A DNA stretch of 64,000 nt from JAGRCP01 sp942490705 (GTDB taxonomy: Bacteria; Chloroflexota; Anaerolineae; Caldilineales; Caldilineaceae): the NCBI GenBank assembly GCA_942490705.1, contig CALNXY010000012.1, positions 186,001 to 250,000 on the forward strand, in the 5' to 3' direction. Within the stretch, counting starts at the first letter, position 1; every line of letters begins with the position of its first letter. Shown here in pieces: positions 1 through 8,782 of the stretch. The position numbers were made by a program, and so were the translations under genes. The notes under the pieces were generated by a model that was not told the origin of the DNA, ran no database searches, and was given only the letters and a program-made list of their open reading frames with translations.

Positions 1-3000
1 TGCCGCCAGGCGTTTCGGTCGGCGCTTCGGTTCTGTGGGCGTCTCTGTCGGCGCATCGGTAGGCGGCGGCGTGTCGGCCGGGTTGACGGTGACGATGATC
101 GTGTCGCGCTTGCTTGCACCGTCATCGTCAATGACGATGAGGTCGACGGTGTGGACGCCGACGGGGAAGTCACCGCTGCTCTCCATCTGGTTGGCGATGG
201 CGACGCCGGTGTCGCTGCGCCAGCGATACTGAGCGATTTGGCCATCGGGATCGGAGCTGCGTGCACCGGAAAGAGCGACGATTTCACTGCCGCTGCCGTC
301 GGCGTCAGTGACGGTCACATCAGGGCCGGCGTCGGCAATGGGGCGCTGGTTGGGGCCGTCAGGCGTGGAAGTTGGGTTCGGCGGCGTTGGCGTGGCCGTC
401 GGCACAGGCGGAGGCGTGTCGGCCCGCTCGATGACAAAGTCATCGAAGTAGACGCTCTCCCCAGGATTGACGCTGACCAGCCAGGCGCGCAGGCGGGCGT
501 CGGTGGTGACGCCGGAGAAGCCGGAGGCGGTGAACTCGAAGCTGAAGCGCTGCCAGCTCGGGCTGAGCGCGATGGACTGGCCGAAGCCAAAGCTGCCATA
601 GGGCGCGCTGTCCTTGTGGAGGTAGAGTCCGATCGTGCGGTTGGTGCTGGCTCTGGCCGCAAAGGTCAGGCGATAGCGCACGCCTGCCTCCAGGCGGATG
701 CCGCTTTGGGAGAGCTGAACGTTGCTGCCCCCGCGGCTGACCGCGACCTGCGCGGCCCGGCTGCACTGGGCCGGCTGGTTGGTTGTGGTCGAATAGGCGG
801 CGCTGCCGTTGGTGTAGAAGAACCACTCAGCCGTGCCCGCTTCAAAGCCGGGGTTGCGCACGACATTGGACGGGGCCGCCTCACACGGACCGCTGCCGCC
901 AGGCGGAGGCGTGGCTGTAGCCGTCGCCGTTGGCGGATCGACCGGCGTGCTTGTGGGTTGCGGCCCGGGTGTCGCCGTGGGCGGCGGTGGCGTGGCGTCA
1001 TCTGCACAATCGGATAGATTTTCATAGAGGACCACCTTGTCGTTGATCCAGCCGATGGAGACGATGTCGAAGTCACCGTCCTGGTCGATGTCAACCACGT
1101 GCGTTCCATCATGGTGCTCATCACCCGTGTAGACCAGGTGCTGCGTCCACGCCGTGCCCGTGCCGTTCTGATTCTCGAAGATGAGCAGCCGCAGGCCGCT
1201 GGGATTGGATGGGTCGTGCTCGCCGACAATGACATCGACATCGCCGTCGCCGTCCATGTCGCGTGCGTCCATGCTCATGGGACGAGTAAGCGTGGCGATC
1301 ACGGTCTCGGGCCACTGACTGGTGACATTGGCGGGCTGCCGATACCATGCCAATCGCTCGGTCGCACCGGATTGAGGCTCATAGCCGATCACGACGTCAA
1401 GTCGACCGTCGCCGTTGAGGTCGACCAGGCGGTTGCGGTCGGGAAGGCCCGGCGTGTTGTTGAGCGTGAGCGCTTCCCAACTGCCGCCCGTTGCGCCGCG
1501 CGCTTCGGCCTGCCCAACCGTTGCGCTGATTGGGCGGTAGGCGCTGCGAATGATGGGGCCGGCGTCGGCATACGTCGTCGTTTCCAGCAGTCCGATGGTG
1601 AATTGGCGCGGCGTGCTGTTCAGGCTGGACGTTACACCGTTGCGACCAAAGCCAAAAACAGTCATTTCACCGTTGAGGGCGTAGTAAGAGTCGACGATGG
1701 CATCATTCTGATTTTGGGCAACGAAGAGCGCGCGTCCGCTTGAACCAACGTTCGGGTCGGCAAAATAGGCCCATTCTTCAGGCTCCAAATCGCCCGTCCA
1801 GGCGAATCCAGCGTCGGTGACGCCGCCATCCGCGCGCACCACCACATCGGTGGCCGGTTCTAGCGCGCCACCCGGCGTGCCCTCGTAGAGGAACCAGTAA
1901 TCGTGACCGCTCTTGTTAACCGTCATGCGGGCAAAGGACGGGAAAATCTCCCACGTGGCCTGCCACGCCCCGTCGTTGCTGGAGGACTCGATGGTCGCTT
2001 TGAGTGGTCCGTCATGTCGCAACGTACTGGTGGCATTGTCATCACCAGGGTGAAAGTAGCCTTCCGGATAGACAAGGTTGGGGATACCCCGAAACGCGCC
2101 GGCAGAACCAGTCGCATTGCTAAAACTGATCCAGTCATTACCGTCGAGATCGACCAGGCTGGAGAAGCCGGCCGCCAGCTGCTGATAGTGATAGGTGCTA
2201 TTGGATGTGGCTACCTGGAACGTGCTCTGCTCCTCGTCATTGCCGCTGCTGACGACGACGCGATCAGTCGGGGTAACGGGCGTGTAGGTCCCATCGATGG
2301 TTTCAAAATAGACATGGTAGCGGCGGGTTGCGTTGGCACTTGTGGCGCCAGTCATGAGCAGAGTCAGCGTGCCGCTGGCGTTGCTGTTCACATCGAAGCC
2401 AGCGGCCGGGTCAAATTGGAACGGCGTGTCGGCATTGACCAACGTGTCGTTTTGGTTGACTTCGACAACGTGCAGGGAATTGGGCGCGAAGGCCGCACCG
2501 CTCAACCCGGCTAACAGCGGCGTGAAGTTTAGTGCAACCTCTGCCGGATGTTCGTTGCGACTGAAGCCCGCTGCATCGACGGCAATGGTCACACGATAGC
2601 GGCGCGCGCCATCGTGCCAGTTGGGCGTTTGGCTGCTATTGTTGCGTAACCATTTTGTGCCCAGCATGAGATCGATGTCACCATCTCGGTCGATGTCACC
2701 GGCCGTTAATTGCTCATCCTGTGAGACGGAGGAGGCCAGCGAGCGCGACCAGGTTTGCGTTCTTGGGTTATTGGGCACGGTGAGCATTTGAATGCCCTTG
2801 TTCGCTTCGTGCCATGAGAGCGCGACCTGGGTCGCGCCCTGATAGGACGCGACGGCAACACCCTGCAGAAAATCGCCATCGCCTGCTTCAACGTTGCTGC
2901 GCACGGTGAAACCGCCGCTGCCGTTGTTCTCGGCCCAGTGGAAGGCGTTGCTGTAGACTGAACTGCTGCCCGCTGTGCCCAAAATATCCGGATCGCCGTC

Positions 3001-4434
3001 ATTGTCAAAATCATAGATCGCAGCCATATTGTTGACCGGATCGCCGATTGCCCGGCGTTGCCAGTTGCCGGCAGCGGAACCGGGATTCTGATACCAATCG
3101 CCGCCACTGACAATGTCGATTTGGCCGTCGCGGTTGATGTCGGCACTGTCGACAAAGACGGCACGCCAGCGCTGGTTGTTGTCTACAACGTGACGCTGCC
3201 ATTTATCCAGGCTGGGCGTGCAGAGTCTTGGCGCGGCATTGTTGAGCCAGATATCCAGGCGTGGCGCCTGCCAGTCGAACGGCTTCGTCAGAATGTCGAG
3301 ATTGCCATCGTTGTCCAGATCCGCGACACGCGACTCATGGTTGTCATAGCCGGTGGCGAGCAATTCCTGCGTGAAGCTGCCGGCGCCATTGCCATAAAAA
3401 ATCCACATGCGTGCGTTGCTGCCGGCGTCCAGCCGCATCTCAGCATTAAAAATGTCCAGATGGCCGTCTTGGTTCAGGTCGACGATTTGCAGACTGTGGC
3501 CGTTATCGACGACGTTGACCAGCGTGTTTGGAACCCAGCTGGCGCCATTCCACTGATACCACTTGAGGGGTCCGTTGGCGTCGCCCAATACCATGACCAC
3601 TTCGGGGTAGCCGCCGGGCACCAGTTGCCCGGTCACCACACGAGCTTGACCTTGGGTGCGATCAATTATTCGCTCGCTATAGTTGGCGCCGCCGGTATGC
3701 TTGAACCAACTGCCGCCGCCGACGATGTCGGCCTTGCCGTCACCGTCAATATCGGCGATTTCCAGCCCCTCGCGAATCGGGCCGCTGGACCACGTATAGA
3801 TGGCCTGGAGCGGCCATAGGCCGCTGGTCCGCGGGTTGGCGGGAATATCGGCCAGGTAGAGCTTGTTGCTGCCCTGGTTCCAGAAGATCAATTCCGTCGC
3901 CCCATCACCATCCACATCGCCAAAGGCCATGTCATGATGCTGATTGGCGTCGCTGTCCTTGATCAGACGGCGCGTCCAACTCTGGCCATAATTGGGGCGA
4001 GGATTTTCCCACCACCACACGTCGTTGCTACGCCAGTCGCCGCCCAAGACCAAGTCCTGATCGCCGTCGCCGTCGATGTCGTGAAAGGCTCCGCCGGCCT
4101 CGATCGGCATCCCTTCATCTTCAATCACCAGGCGCGTCCAGCCGTTGTTGTCCCGTCGATACCAGATCACGGATCCTTGGCTATCGTCACGTAGCCCAAG
4201 CACAAAATCGAGGTCGCCATCTTGATCGACGTCAAATACCTGGGAAGCAGTGAGCTTGCCGCCAGAACCCGGGACAGGAAAATCTCCGTCTACGCTCGAG
4301 ATGCGGGTGAAGGTGGCGGTTGGATCTTGGCGCGGGGCGCTCGCTGCTTGCGCACTGGGCAGCAGACTTAACAGGCTTAGCAGAAGAACAAGCAGCCCAT
4401 TGGACCATCGGCGAACTTGGGGGAATGTCATCAT
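1..4434 (-). CDS. Large secreted FG-GAP/VCBS repeat protein, 3' end outside window
   Basis: One reading frame stays open from the ATG pair at 4434/4431 down to base 1 (about 1,478 codons), so the C-terminus is off the left edge. The second ATG (4431) is best spaced from GAGGAG. Residues 1-30 form a signal peptide (basic start, LLVLLLSLLSLLPSAQA). From about residue 65 to 1,130 there are at least a dozen calcium-binding-like DxDxDGDxD motifs (DVDQDGDLDF, DIDGDGDQDL, DMDGDGDVDV), the FG-GAP/VCBS propeller-repeat signature. After a Thr/Pro-rich linker comes a CBM4/9-like module (NPGFEAG start, codons around 420-880), a second linker, then a PKD-like domain (GVHTVDLIVIDDDG) near base 150 and another Pro/Thr tail. 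Family knowledge suggests an extracellular or surface-anchored adhesion or polymer-binding role; the ligand is unknown. Confidence 0.9.
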   Translation of the reverse strand, partial: MMTFPQVRRWSNGLLVLLLSLLSLLPSAQAASAPRQDPTATFTRISSVDGDFPVPGSGGKLTASQVFDVDQDGDLDFVLGLRDDSQGSVIWYRRDNNGWTRLVIEDEGMPIEAGGAFHDIDGDGDQDLVLGGDWRSNDVWWWENPRPNYGQSWTRRLIKDSDANQHHDMAFGDVDGDGATELIFWNQGSNKLYLADIPANPRTSGLWPLQAIYTWSSGPIREGLEIADIDGDGKADIVGGGSWFKHTGGANYSERIIDRTQGQARVVTGQLVPGGYPEVVMVLGDANGPLKWYQWNGASWVPNTLVNVVDNGHSLQIVDLNQDGHLDIFNAEMRLDAGSNARMWIFYGNGAGSFTQELLATGYDNHESRVADLDNDGNLDILTKPFDWQAPRLDIWLNNAAPRLCTPSLDKWQRHVVDNNQRWRAVFVDSADINRDGQIDIVSGGDWYQNPGSAAGNWQRRAIGDPVNNMAAIYDFDNDGDPDILGTAGSSSVYSNAFHWAENNGSGGFTVRSNVEAGDGDFLQGVAVASYQGATQVALSWHEANKGIQMLTVPNNPRTQTWSRSLASSVSQDEQLTAGDIDRDGDIDLMLGTKWLRNNSSQTPNWHDGARRYRVTIAVDAAGFSRNEHPAEVALNFTPLLAGLSGAAFAPNSLHVVEVNQNDTLVNADTPFQFDPAAGFDVNSNASGTLTLLMTGATSANATRRYHVYFETIDGTYTPVTPTDRVVVSSGNDEEQSTFQVATSNSTYHYQQLAAGFSSLVDLDGNDWISFSNATGSAGAFRGIPNLVYPEGYFHPGDDNATSTLRHDGPLKATIESSSNDGAWQATWEIFPSFARMTVNKSGHDYWFLYEGTPGGALEPATDVVVRADGGVTDAGFAWTGDLEPEEWAYFADPNVGSSGRALFVAQNQNDAIVDSYYALNGEMTVFGFGRNGVTSSLNSTPRQFTIGLLETTTYADAGPIIRSAYRPISATVGQAEARGATGGSWEALTLNNTPGLPDRNRLVDLNGDGRLDVVIGYEPQSGATERLAWYRQPANVTSQWPETVIATLTRPMSMDARDMDGDGDVDVIVGEHDPSNPSGLRLLIFENQNGTGTAWTQHLVYTGDEHHDGTHVVDIDQDGDFDIVSIGWINDKVVLYENLSDCADDATPPPPTATPGPQPTSTPVDPPTATATATPPPGGSGPCEAAPSNVVRNPGFEAGTAEWFFYTNGSAAYSTTTNQPAQCSRAAQVAVSRGGSNVQLSQSGIRLEAGVRYRLTFAARASTNRTIGLYLHKDSAPYGSFGFGQSIALSPSWQRFSFEFTASGFSGVTTDARLRAWLVSVNPGESVYFDDFVIERADTPPPVPTATPTPPNPTSTPDGPNQRPIADAGPDVTVTDADGSGSEIVALSGARSSDPDGQIAQYRWRSDTGVAIANQMESSGDFPVGVHTVDLIVIDDDGASKRDTIIVTVNPADTPPPTDAPTETPTEPKRRPKRLAA

Positions 4435-4457
4435 CAATCTCCTCGTCTCACGGCGTA

Positions 4458-4485
4458 ATGATAGCTTCGATACTTCTACCCACAA
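4458..4485 (-). promoter_or_regulatory. Putative promoter of the FG-GAP gene
   Basis: On the minus strand TTGTGG (4480-4485) and TATCAT (4458-4463) are separated by 16 bp, about 25 nt ahead of the ATG at 4431. It fits a sigma-70-type promoter by eye only. The rest of 4486-4660 shows no gene. Confidence 0.4.
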
Positions 4486-4659
4486 CTTAACTGCAGGCGG
4501 AATTCGGCGTGGTCGCTATCGCGATTTGCCCGATCTCACGGGCGAATCGCGTAGGCTACGTCTGCGAATGGCTGGAGCGAGGATGGAGAGCGGCAATGAG
4601 GCGCATTCGGTAAAAGTGAGACTCTTACACGCCACGAGGCGACAGAGCGTCGACCTGTC

Positions 4660-4690
4660 TAAAAAATAGATCGGCCTAAATGCGCCGATC
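4660..4690 (-). terminator. Rho-independent terminator after ruvC
   Basis: Read on the minus strand, GATCGGC (4684-4690) pairs with GCCGATC (4669-4675) around an 8-nt loop and is followed by TATTTTTTAG. It lies 60 nt past the ruvC stop. Confidence 0.75.
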
Positions 4691-4750
4691 CTTCACCTGC
4701 GTAGATTCAAGTGGCGGAGGGTAGGGGAATCGTCTGTGAAGCGTGTAGCG

Positions 4751-5272
4751 TTAGGAACTGATTAAGGACTGATAGCGCGATTGGTTGATGTGACAGATCG
4801 CAATGGCTACGCCGTCCGCCGCGTCGTCAGGGCGCGGCACTTCCTCGAGCTGGAGCAGGTGGGCGACCATCTGCTGCATCTGCTGCTTATCGGCGTTGCC
4901 GTAGCCGGTCAGCGCCTGCTTTATCTCGGCCGGCGTGTATTCGACCACACTCACTCCCTGGGCCGCGGCTGCCAGCAGGATGGCGCCCCTGGCCTGGCCG
5001 ACGCTAATGGCCGTGGTAACGTTGCGGCCAAAAAAGAGCTTCTCCACCGCCATGACGCGGGGCTGGAATTCCGCAATCAGATTGCCCAGATCCGTATAGA
5101 GCTCGAGCAGTCGTTGCGGCATGGGATCGCCGGCCGCGGTGCGGATGACGCCGCAGGCCAGCAACGTGAAGTCGCCGGCTGTCGTCACGCCCACGACGCC
5201 ATAGCCGGTGATGGCTGTGCCCGGATCAATGCCCAGGACGATTTGTTCAAGCGGTTGCGGTGGAGTACTCAT
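4751..5272 (-). CDS. ruvC: Crossover junction endodeoxyribonuclease RuvC
   Basis: Holliday-junction resolvase of 173 residues, the usual RuvC length. The acidic active-site residues are visible: Asp16 in GIDPGT, Glu77 in VEKLFFGRN, and the Asp pair in PRPDDAADGVA near the C-terminus. The start is set at the ATG of MSTPPQ. A longer form could start at a TTG at 5305, but that sequence lies inside the terminator hairpin that follows yebC, so it is unlikely to be translated. No ruvA or ruvB is adjacent; yebC lies upstream on the same strand, which is a common pairing in bacteria. A terminator follows the gene. Confidence 0.95.
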   Translation of the reverse strand: MSTPPQPLEQIVLGIDPGTAITGYGVVGVTTAGDFTLLACGVIRTAAGDPMPQRLLELYTDLGNLIAEFQPRVMAVEKLFFGRNVTTAISVGQARGAILLAAAAQGVSVVEYTPAEIKQALTGYGNADKQQMQQMVAHLLQLEEVPRPDDAADGVAIAICHINQSRYQSLISS

Positions 5273-5280
5273 GCGTCTCT

Positions 5281-5321
5281 TAAAGAAAATGCACGGGCGC
5301 ATCAACGTTGCGCCCGTGCAT
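5281..5321 (-). terminator. Rho-independent terminator between yebC and ruvC
   Basis: A 13-bp perfect inverted repeat (ATGCACGGGCGCA at 5289-5301 with its complement at 5309-5321, 7-nt loop) is followed on the minus strand by TTTTCTTT. It lies 43 nt after the yebC stop and ends 8 nt upstream of the ruvC ATG, so ruvC is either transcribed by readthrough or from its own promoter. Confidence 0.8.
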
Positions 5322-5364
5322 GAAAAACCGAATGATCGCTTGCAAAGCCGATAGTTGGCCTGGG

Positions 5365-6132
5365 CTAGGCAAATTGCGCCACGACCTCGTCGGTCATTTC
5401 CAGGTTGTGATAGACGTTGTTGACGTCGTCCAACTCTTCCAGCGCCTCGATCAGCTTCAACACGGCGATGGCTTCCTCGATCTCCAACTCTGCCGACATG
5501 TTCGGCTTCATGGTGAGCTGGGCTTCGTCCGCTTTATAGCCTGCTTCTTCCAACGTCTGCTGTACCTGTGCGAAGTCATTGCGCTCTGTGTAAATCTCCA
5601 CGGCGTCTTCGGCGACAATTACATCTTCGGCGCCGCCGTCCAATGCAGCCATGAAGATCTCGTCGGGATCGATCTCCCTGGCTTCACCCTCTTCGTCCAG
5701 CAGGTTGAAGAGCAGATAGCCTTTGGATGTGAATTGCCAGGCCACGGAGTTCGGCTCGCCGAGACTGCCATTGGCGCGGGTGAAAGCGCGGCGTACGTCT
5801 GAGATTGTACGGTTGCGATTGTCCGTCAGGCACTCCGCAAGAATCGCAATGCCGTGGGGCCCGTAGCCTTCATAGGTGATTTCAACAATTTCGGCGGCAT
5901 CTTTTTCCAGCCCGGCGCCGCGACGAATGGCTCGTTCGATATTATCCTTGGGCATATTTTCAGCCCGCGCCCGGTCAATGGCCAAACGCAGCGTAAAGTT
6001 GGCATCAGGATCGGCCCCTTGCTGCGCGGCCACCTGAATCTCTCGGGCCAGACGCGTAAAAATCTTGCCGCGCGCAGCATCTTGTGCGCCCTTGCGTCGT
6101 TTAATATTTGCCCACTTTGAATGTCCAGCCAT
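5365..6132 (-). CDS. yebC: YebC/PmpR family protein
   Basis: 255 residues, the normal length for the family, with the diagnostic N-terminus MAGHSKWANIKRRKGAQD and the internal GxxxDNIERAI-type helix (MPKDNIERAIRRG). Family members were annotated as transcriptional regulators; more recent work describes YebC-type proteins as ribosome-associated factors that help translate proline stretches. Either role would be compatible here, given how Pro-rich many linkers in this window are (inference). The start has a good Shine-Dalgarno (AAGGAAAAGGGC before ATG) and a promoter 30-60 nt upstream. Confidence 0.93.
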   Translation of the reverse strand: MAGHSKWANIKRRKGAQDAARGKIFTRLAREIQVAAQQGADPDANFTLRLAIDRARAENMPKDNIERAIRRGAGLEKDAAEIVEITYEGYGPHGIAILAECLTDNRNRTISDVRRAFTRANGSLGEPNSVAWQFTSKGYLLFNLLDEEGEAREIDPDEIFMAALDGGAEDVIVAEDAVEIYTERNDFAQVQQTLEEAGYKADEAQLTMKPNMSAELEIEEAIAVLKLIEALEELDDVNNVYHNLEMTDEVVAQFA

Positions 6133-6161
6133 GCCCTTTTCCTTTCCACAAAGATGGCTGA

Positions 6162-6190
6162 ATTATGGCACAAAGCGCCTGTTCTGCCAA
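6162..6190 (-). promoter_or_regulatory. Promoter of yebC (TTGGCA-17-CATAAT, extended -10)
   Basis: On the minus strand TTGGCA (6185-6190) and CATAAT (6162-6167) have a 17-bp spacer, with TGC immediately before the -10 hexamer. The dispersed repeat at 6208-6283 starts 40 nt upstream of this -10, the same distance as in front of pyrG. Confidence 0.7.
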
Positions 6191-6207
6191 GGATTTTGTG
6201 TTACTTG

Positions 6208-6283
6208 GGTGCATCCCACTCTGGAGGTGCTGTACGAACGGGCTGGTCGCTTTCTCTAGAGCAAGCTTCCCAAATGCGGCATG
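6208..6283 (-). repeat. ~76-bp dispersed repeat, copy A
   Basis: Closely similar to 8153-8227 in the same orientation. The core GTACGAACGG.CTGGTCGC and the adjoining TTTCTCTAGAGCA are identical in both. It sits between the 3' end of pyrG and the yebC promoter. The minus-strand 3' edge reads TGGGATGCACC in both copies, and a small TCC(C)A/TGGGA hairpin can form next to it. Confidence 0.85.
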
Positions 6284-6316
6284 CGCCCGTGTTACTCTGT
6301 CAGCCCTACCGCATCG

Positions 6317-8026
6317 TTAAGCCTCGCCTGCTTCCGGCGCAACAACGCTGTCCGGCTGCTGCTCGACGGTTGCATCCTGTGCGGCCGCAGACCCGGCCGC
6401 GCCGCGCCCATGCTGTGCGATGGCGGCGTCGATCAAACCGGCGAAGAGGGGGTGTGGCTTGTTGGGACGACTCTTGAACTCGGGATGAAACTGACTGCCC
6501 ACCATGTAGGGATGATCGCTCAATTCAACCACTTCGACCAGGCGGTCATCGGGCGAGAGGCCGGAGAAAATCATACCTGCCTCCTGTACCTGCTGGCGGT
6601 AGTGGTTGTTGAACTCGAAGCGGTGACGATGGCGTTCGTGCACCACTTCACCGTACCCCTCATTCGCATAGGCAGCGGCGGCGCGCGTGCCGGGCATCAG
6701 CTTGCAGGGATAGATGCCCAGCCGCATTGTTCCGCCCATGTCGGCGATATCGCGCTGATCGGACATCAGGTCAATGATGGGATACTCTGTAGCGATGTCG
6801 AACTCGGTACTGTTGGGCTCATCGCTGTTAAAAATATGGCGGGCGAACTCGATGCAGAGTACCTGCATGCCCAAGCAGAGCCCCAAATAGGGCACGTTAT
6901 GCTCGCGCGCATAGCGGGCGCCGACGATCTTGCCTTCGATGCCTCGATAGCCAAAGCCGCCTGGCACCACAATGCCGTCGACGTCGGCCAGCTTTTCCAG
7001 TCCGTGTCCCCGTTCCAGATCCTCCGAGCTGACCCAGCGAATGTCAACGTCGTAACCCGCAGCCAACCCAGCGTGAATCAGCGATTCCTTTACGCTCAGA
7101 TAGGCATCTTCCAACTCGATATACTTGCCAACCAGGGCAATGGCCAGGACAGGTTTGTCACGCTGGATCTCGTCCAGAAAATGGCGCCAGTCGCTCAATC
7201 CGCTCGCCGGGTCTTGCTTCTCCTCTAAACGAAGATGTTCCACAACCCAGCGGCCCAGTCCGGCGTCTTCGAGGCTGGTCGGCACAGCGTAGATCGTGTC
7301 GGCTGTCACCAGCGGAATGACGGCATCCTGATCGACGTCGCAGAAGAGTGCGATCTTCGACAGTACGTCGTCGTCGACCGGATAATCGCTGCGCAGCGCA
7401 ATCACGTCGGGATGAATGCCGATGCCGCGCAGCTCGCGCACGCTATGCTGTGTGGGCTTGGTCTTGAGTTCTTTGCTCGCCGCAAGGTAGGGCAGCCAGG
7501 TGACATGGAGGTAGAGCGTGTTGTGCGGACCAACATCCTTGCGCATCTGACGAATGGCTTCCAAGAAGGGCAGCCCTTCGATGTCGCCGACGGTGCCGCC
7601 GATCTCAATTAGCACGATGTCGGCGTCGGTCTTGCGCGCCACCAACCCAATACGCCGCTTGATCTCATTGGTCACATGCGGGATCACCTGGATCGTGCCG
7701 CCGAGATAGTCGCCGCGCCGCTCCTGATTGATGACGTAATTATAGATCTGGCCGCTGGTAACGTTGGAGAGCTGGGAGAGATTCTCATCGACGAAGCGCT
7801 CATAGTGCCCCAGGTCGAGATCGGTCTCGGCTCCGTCTTCGGTGACGAAGACTTCGCCATGCTGATAGGGGGACATGGTGCCGGGATCCACGTTGAGGTA
7901 GGGATCCAGCTTCATGGTGGTAACGCTAAAGCCTCTGGCTTTCAGGATGCTGCCCACCGACGCCACGGTGACGCCTTTGCCCAGTCCTGAAAGCACGCCG
8001 CCAGTCACAAAAATGTACTTGGTCAT
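6317..8026 (-). CDS. pyrG: CTP synthase
   Basis: Converts UTP, ATP and glutamine to CTP. 569 residues from the ATG of MTKYIFVTGG, preceded by GGAG with 6-nt spacing; a TTG five codons earlier is possible but less likely. The N-terminal synthetase domain has the GGVLSGLGKGV nucleotide loop and the SPYQHGEVFVTEDGAETDLD signature. The class I glutaminase domain in the C-terminal half carries the catalytic-Cys motif GLCLGMQ and the His/Glu of QFHPEF. The C-terminal ~30 residues are an acidic/Ala-rich tail. It is monocistronic by appearance, with its own promoter and a repeat on each side. Confidence 0.98.
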   Translation of the reverse strand: MTKYIFVTGGVLSGLGKGVTVASVGSILKARGFSVTTMKLDPYLNVDPGTMSPYQHGEVFVTEDGAETDLDLGHYERFVDENLSQLSNVTSGQIYNYVINQERRGDYLGGTIQVIPHVTNEIKRRIGLVARKTDADIVLIEIGGTVGDIEGLPFLEAIRQMRKDVGPHNTLYLHVTWLPYLAASKELKTKPTQHSVRELRGIGIHPDVIALRSDYPVDDDVLSKIALFCDVDQDAVIPLVTADTIYAVPTSLEDAGLGRWVVEHLRLEEKQDPASGLSDWRHFLDEIQRDKPVLAIALVGKYIELEDAYLSVKESLIHAGLAAGYDVDIRWVSSEDLERGHGLEKLADVDGIVVPGGFGYRGIEGKIVGARYAREHNVPYLGLCLGMQVLCIEFARHIFNSDEPNSTEFDIATEYPIIDLMSDQRDIADMGGTMRLGIYPCKLMPGTRAAAAYANEGYGEVVHERHRHRFEFNNHYRQQVQEAGMIFSGLSPDDRLVEVVELSDHPYMVGSQFHPEFKSRPNKPHPLFAGLIDAAIAQHGRGAAGSAAAQDATVEQQPDSVVAPEAGEA

Positions 8027-8106
8027 GCTTGCTCCATTCAATTGTACACATCAGTTTGCCGACCGTGCTGCTGCTCGCAGCCGGCTGCTTCTAGAACTGG
8101 AATTTG

Positions 8107-8137
8107 ATTGTAACATCAGACCCGGAAGATTTGCCAA
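8107..8137 (-). promoter_or_regulatory. Promoter of pyrG (TTGGCA-19-TACAAT, extended -10)
   Basis: Minus strand: TTGGCA (8132-8137), 19-bp spacer, TACAAT (8107-8112) preceded by TGT, giving an extended -10. The repeat copy at 8153-8227 ends 40 nt upstream of the -10. The ~80-nt leader up to the ATG contains a C/G-rich stretch, but I see no clear initial GGG tract of the kind that controls Bacillus pyrG. Confidence 0.6.
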
Positions 8138-8152
8138 CGTGAGGGTGTAGGA

Positions 8153-8227
8153 GGTGCATCCCATTTTGGGAGCGGTGTACGAACGGACTGGTCGCTTTCT
8201 CTAGAGCAGCCCGCCAAATGTGGTATG
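8153..8227 (-). repeat. ~75-bp dispersed repeat, copy B
   Basis: Partner of 6208-6283, same orientation, 1,945 bp apart. It lies downstream of the sigma-factor gene and upstream of the pyrG promoter. Differences from copy A are scattered substitutions and two single-base gaps; the central 30 bp are almost identical. The hairpin TCCCA-AAA-TGGGA is perfect here. Confidence 0.85.
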
Positions 8228-8251
8228 AACCCGAAGTAGGGGCGGGTGATC

Positions 8252-8782
8252 TCAGTCTTCGTCTTCGGCCAACAAAATGTTGAGGGCGCGCCGGGCACGG
8301 CTGAGCAGCGATTCCGCAGCCTTGTAGGTCAAGCCCATACTCTCAGACAATTCCGTTACGCTCAAGCCAATATGGTAGCGGAGCAAGATGGCCTGGCGAT
8401 AGTTGTCGGGCAGCTGGTCCAACGCCTCTTCAAGAATGAGTCCTTTGTTCGACATGCTCCGTCCTGGGATTACATCCGGTAGTTCGCGCGTCTTTTTGTG
8501 CTTACGCCAGAAGTCGGCCACTTTGCGCTGGGCGATCGAATAGACAAAGGTCGAGAGCGTGGCTGATTTTCCGTCAAACGTCTGCAGCGCGCGCACACAC
8601 GCCGCCATGGTCTCCATCAACACATCTTCCCGATCCTGATCGCTCGGTAAGTTATAGTGAAGATAGCTATAGAGGCGTTGGCTCTGCTCTTGAATGAATT
8701 CCGACCAAGCTTCTTCGTCGCCTGCCCGGAGGCGCAGAAGAAACTCGTCGTTCCCGCGCCCATTTGAATCAGACGGTGCCAA
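8252..8782 (-). CDS. ECF-type RNA polymerase sigma factor
   Basis: 176 residues with two domains. Region 2 (about residues 20-90) includes QDREDVLMETMAACVRALQTFDG and FVYSIAQRKVADFWRKHK. Region 4 (about 112-168) has the helix-turn-helix LDQLPDNYRQAILLRYHIGLSVTELSESMGLTYKAAESLLSRARRAL, split here by eye into its two helices. The only in-frame start before a stop codon is the TTG at 8782. No anti-sigma gene is adjacent, which is unusual for a classical ECF pair, so regulation is unknown. It diverges from the ABC exporter gene. Confidence 0.88.
   Translation of the reverse strand: MAPSDSNGRGNDEFLLRLRAGDEEAWSEFIQEQSQRLYSYLHYNLPSDQDREDVLMETMAACVRALQTFDGKSATLSTFVYSIAQRKVADFWRKHKKTRELPDVIPGRSMSNKGLILEEALDQLPDNYRQAILLRYHIGLSVTELSESMGLTYKAAESLLSRARRALNILLAEDED

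Noticed and set aside
151..4194. Long plus-strand open frames opposite the FG-GAP gene
   Set aside because: They are codon-aligned antisense shadows of the minus-strand repeat frame, with no Shine-Dalgarno or family similarity.
6208..8227. Repeat pair around pyrG as IS or attachment site
   Set aside because: Both copies sit at regulated positions, pyrG is a core gene, and there is no integrase or transposase.
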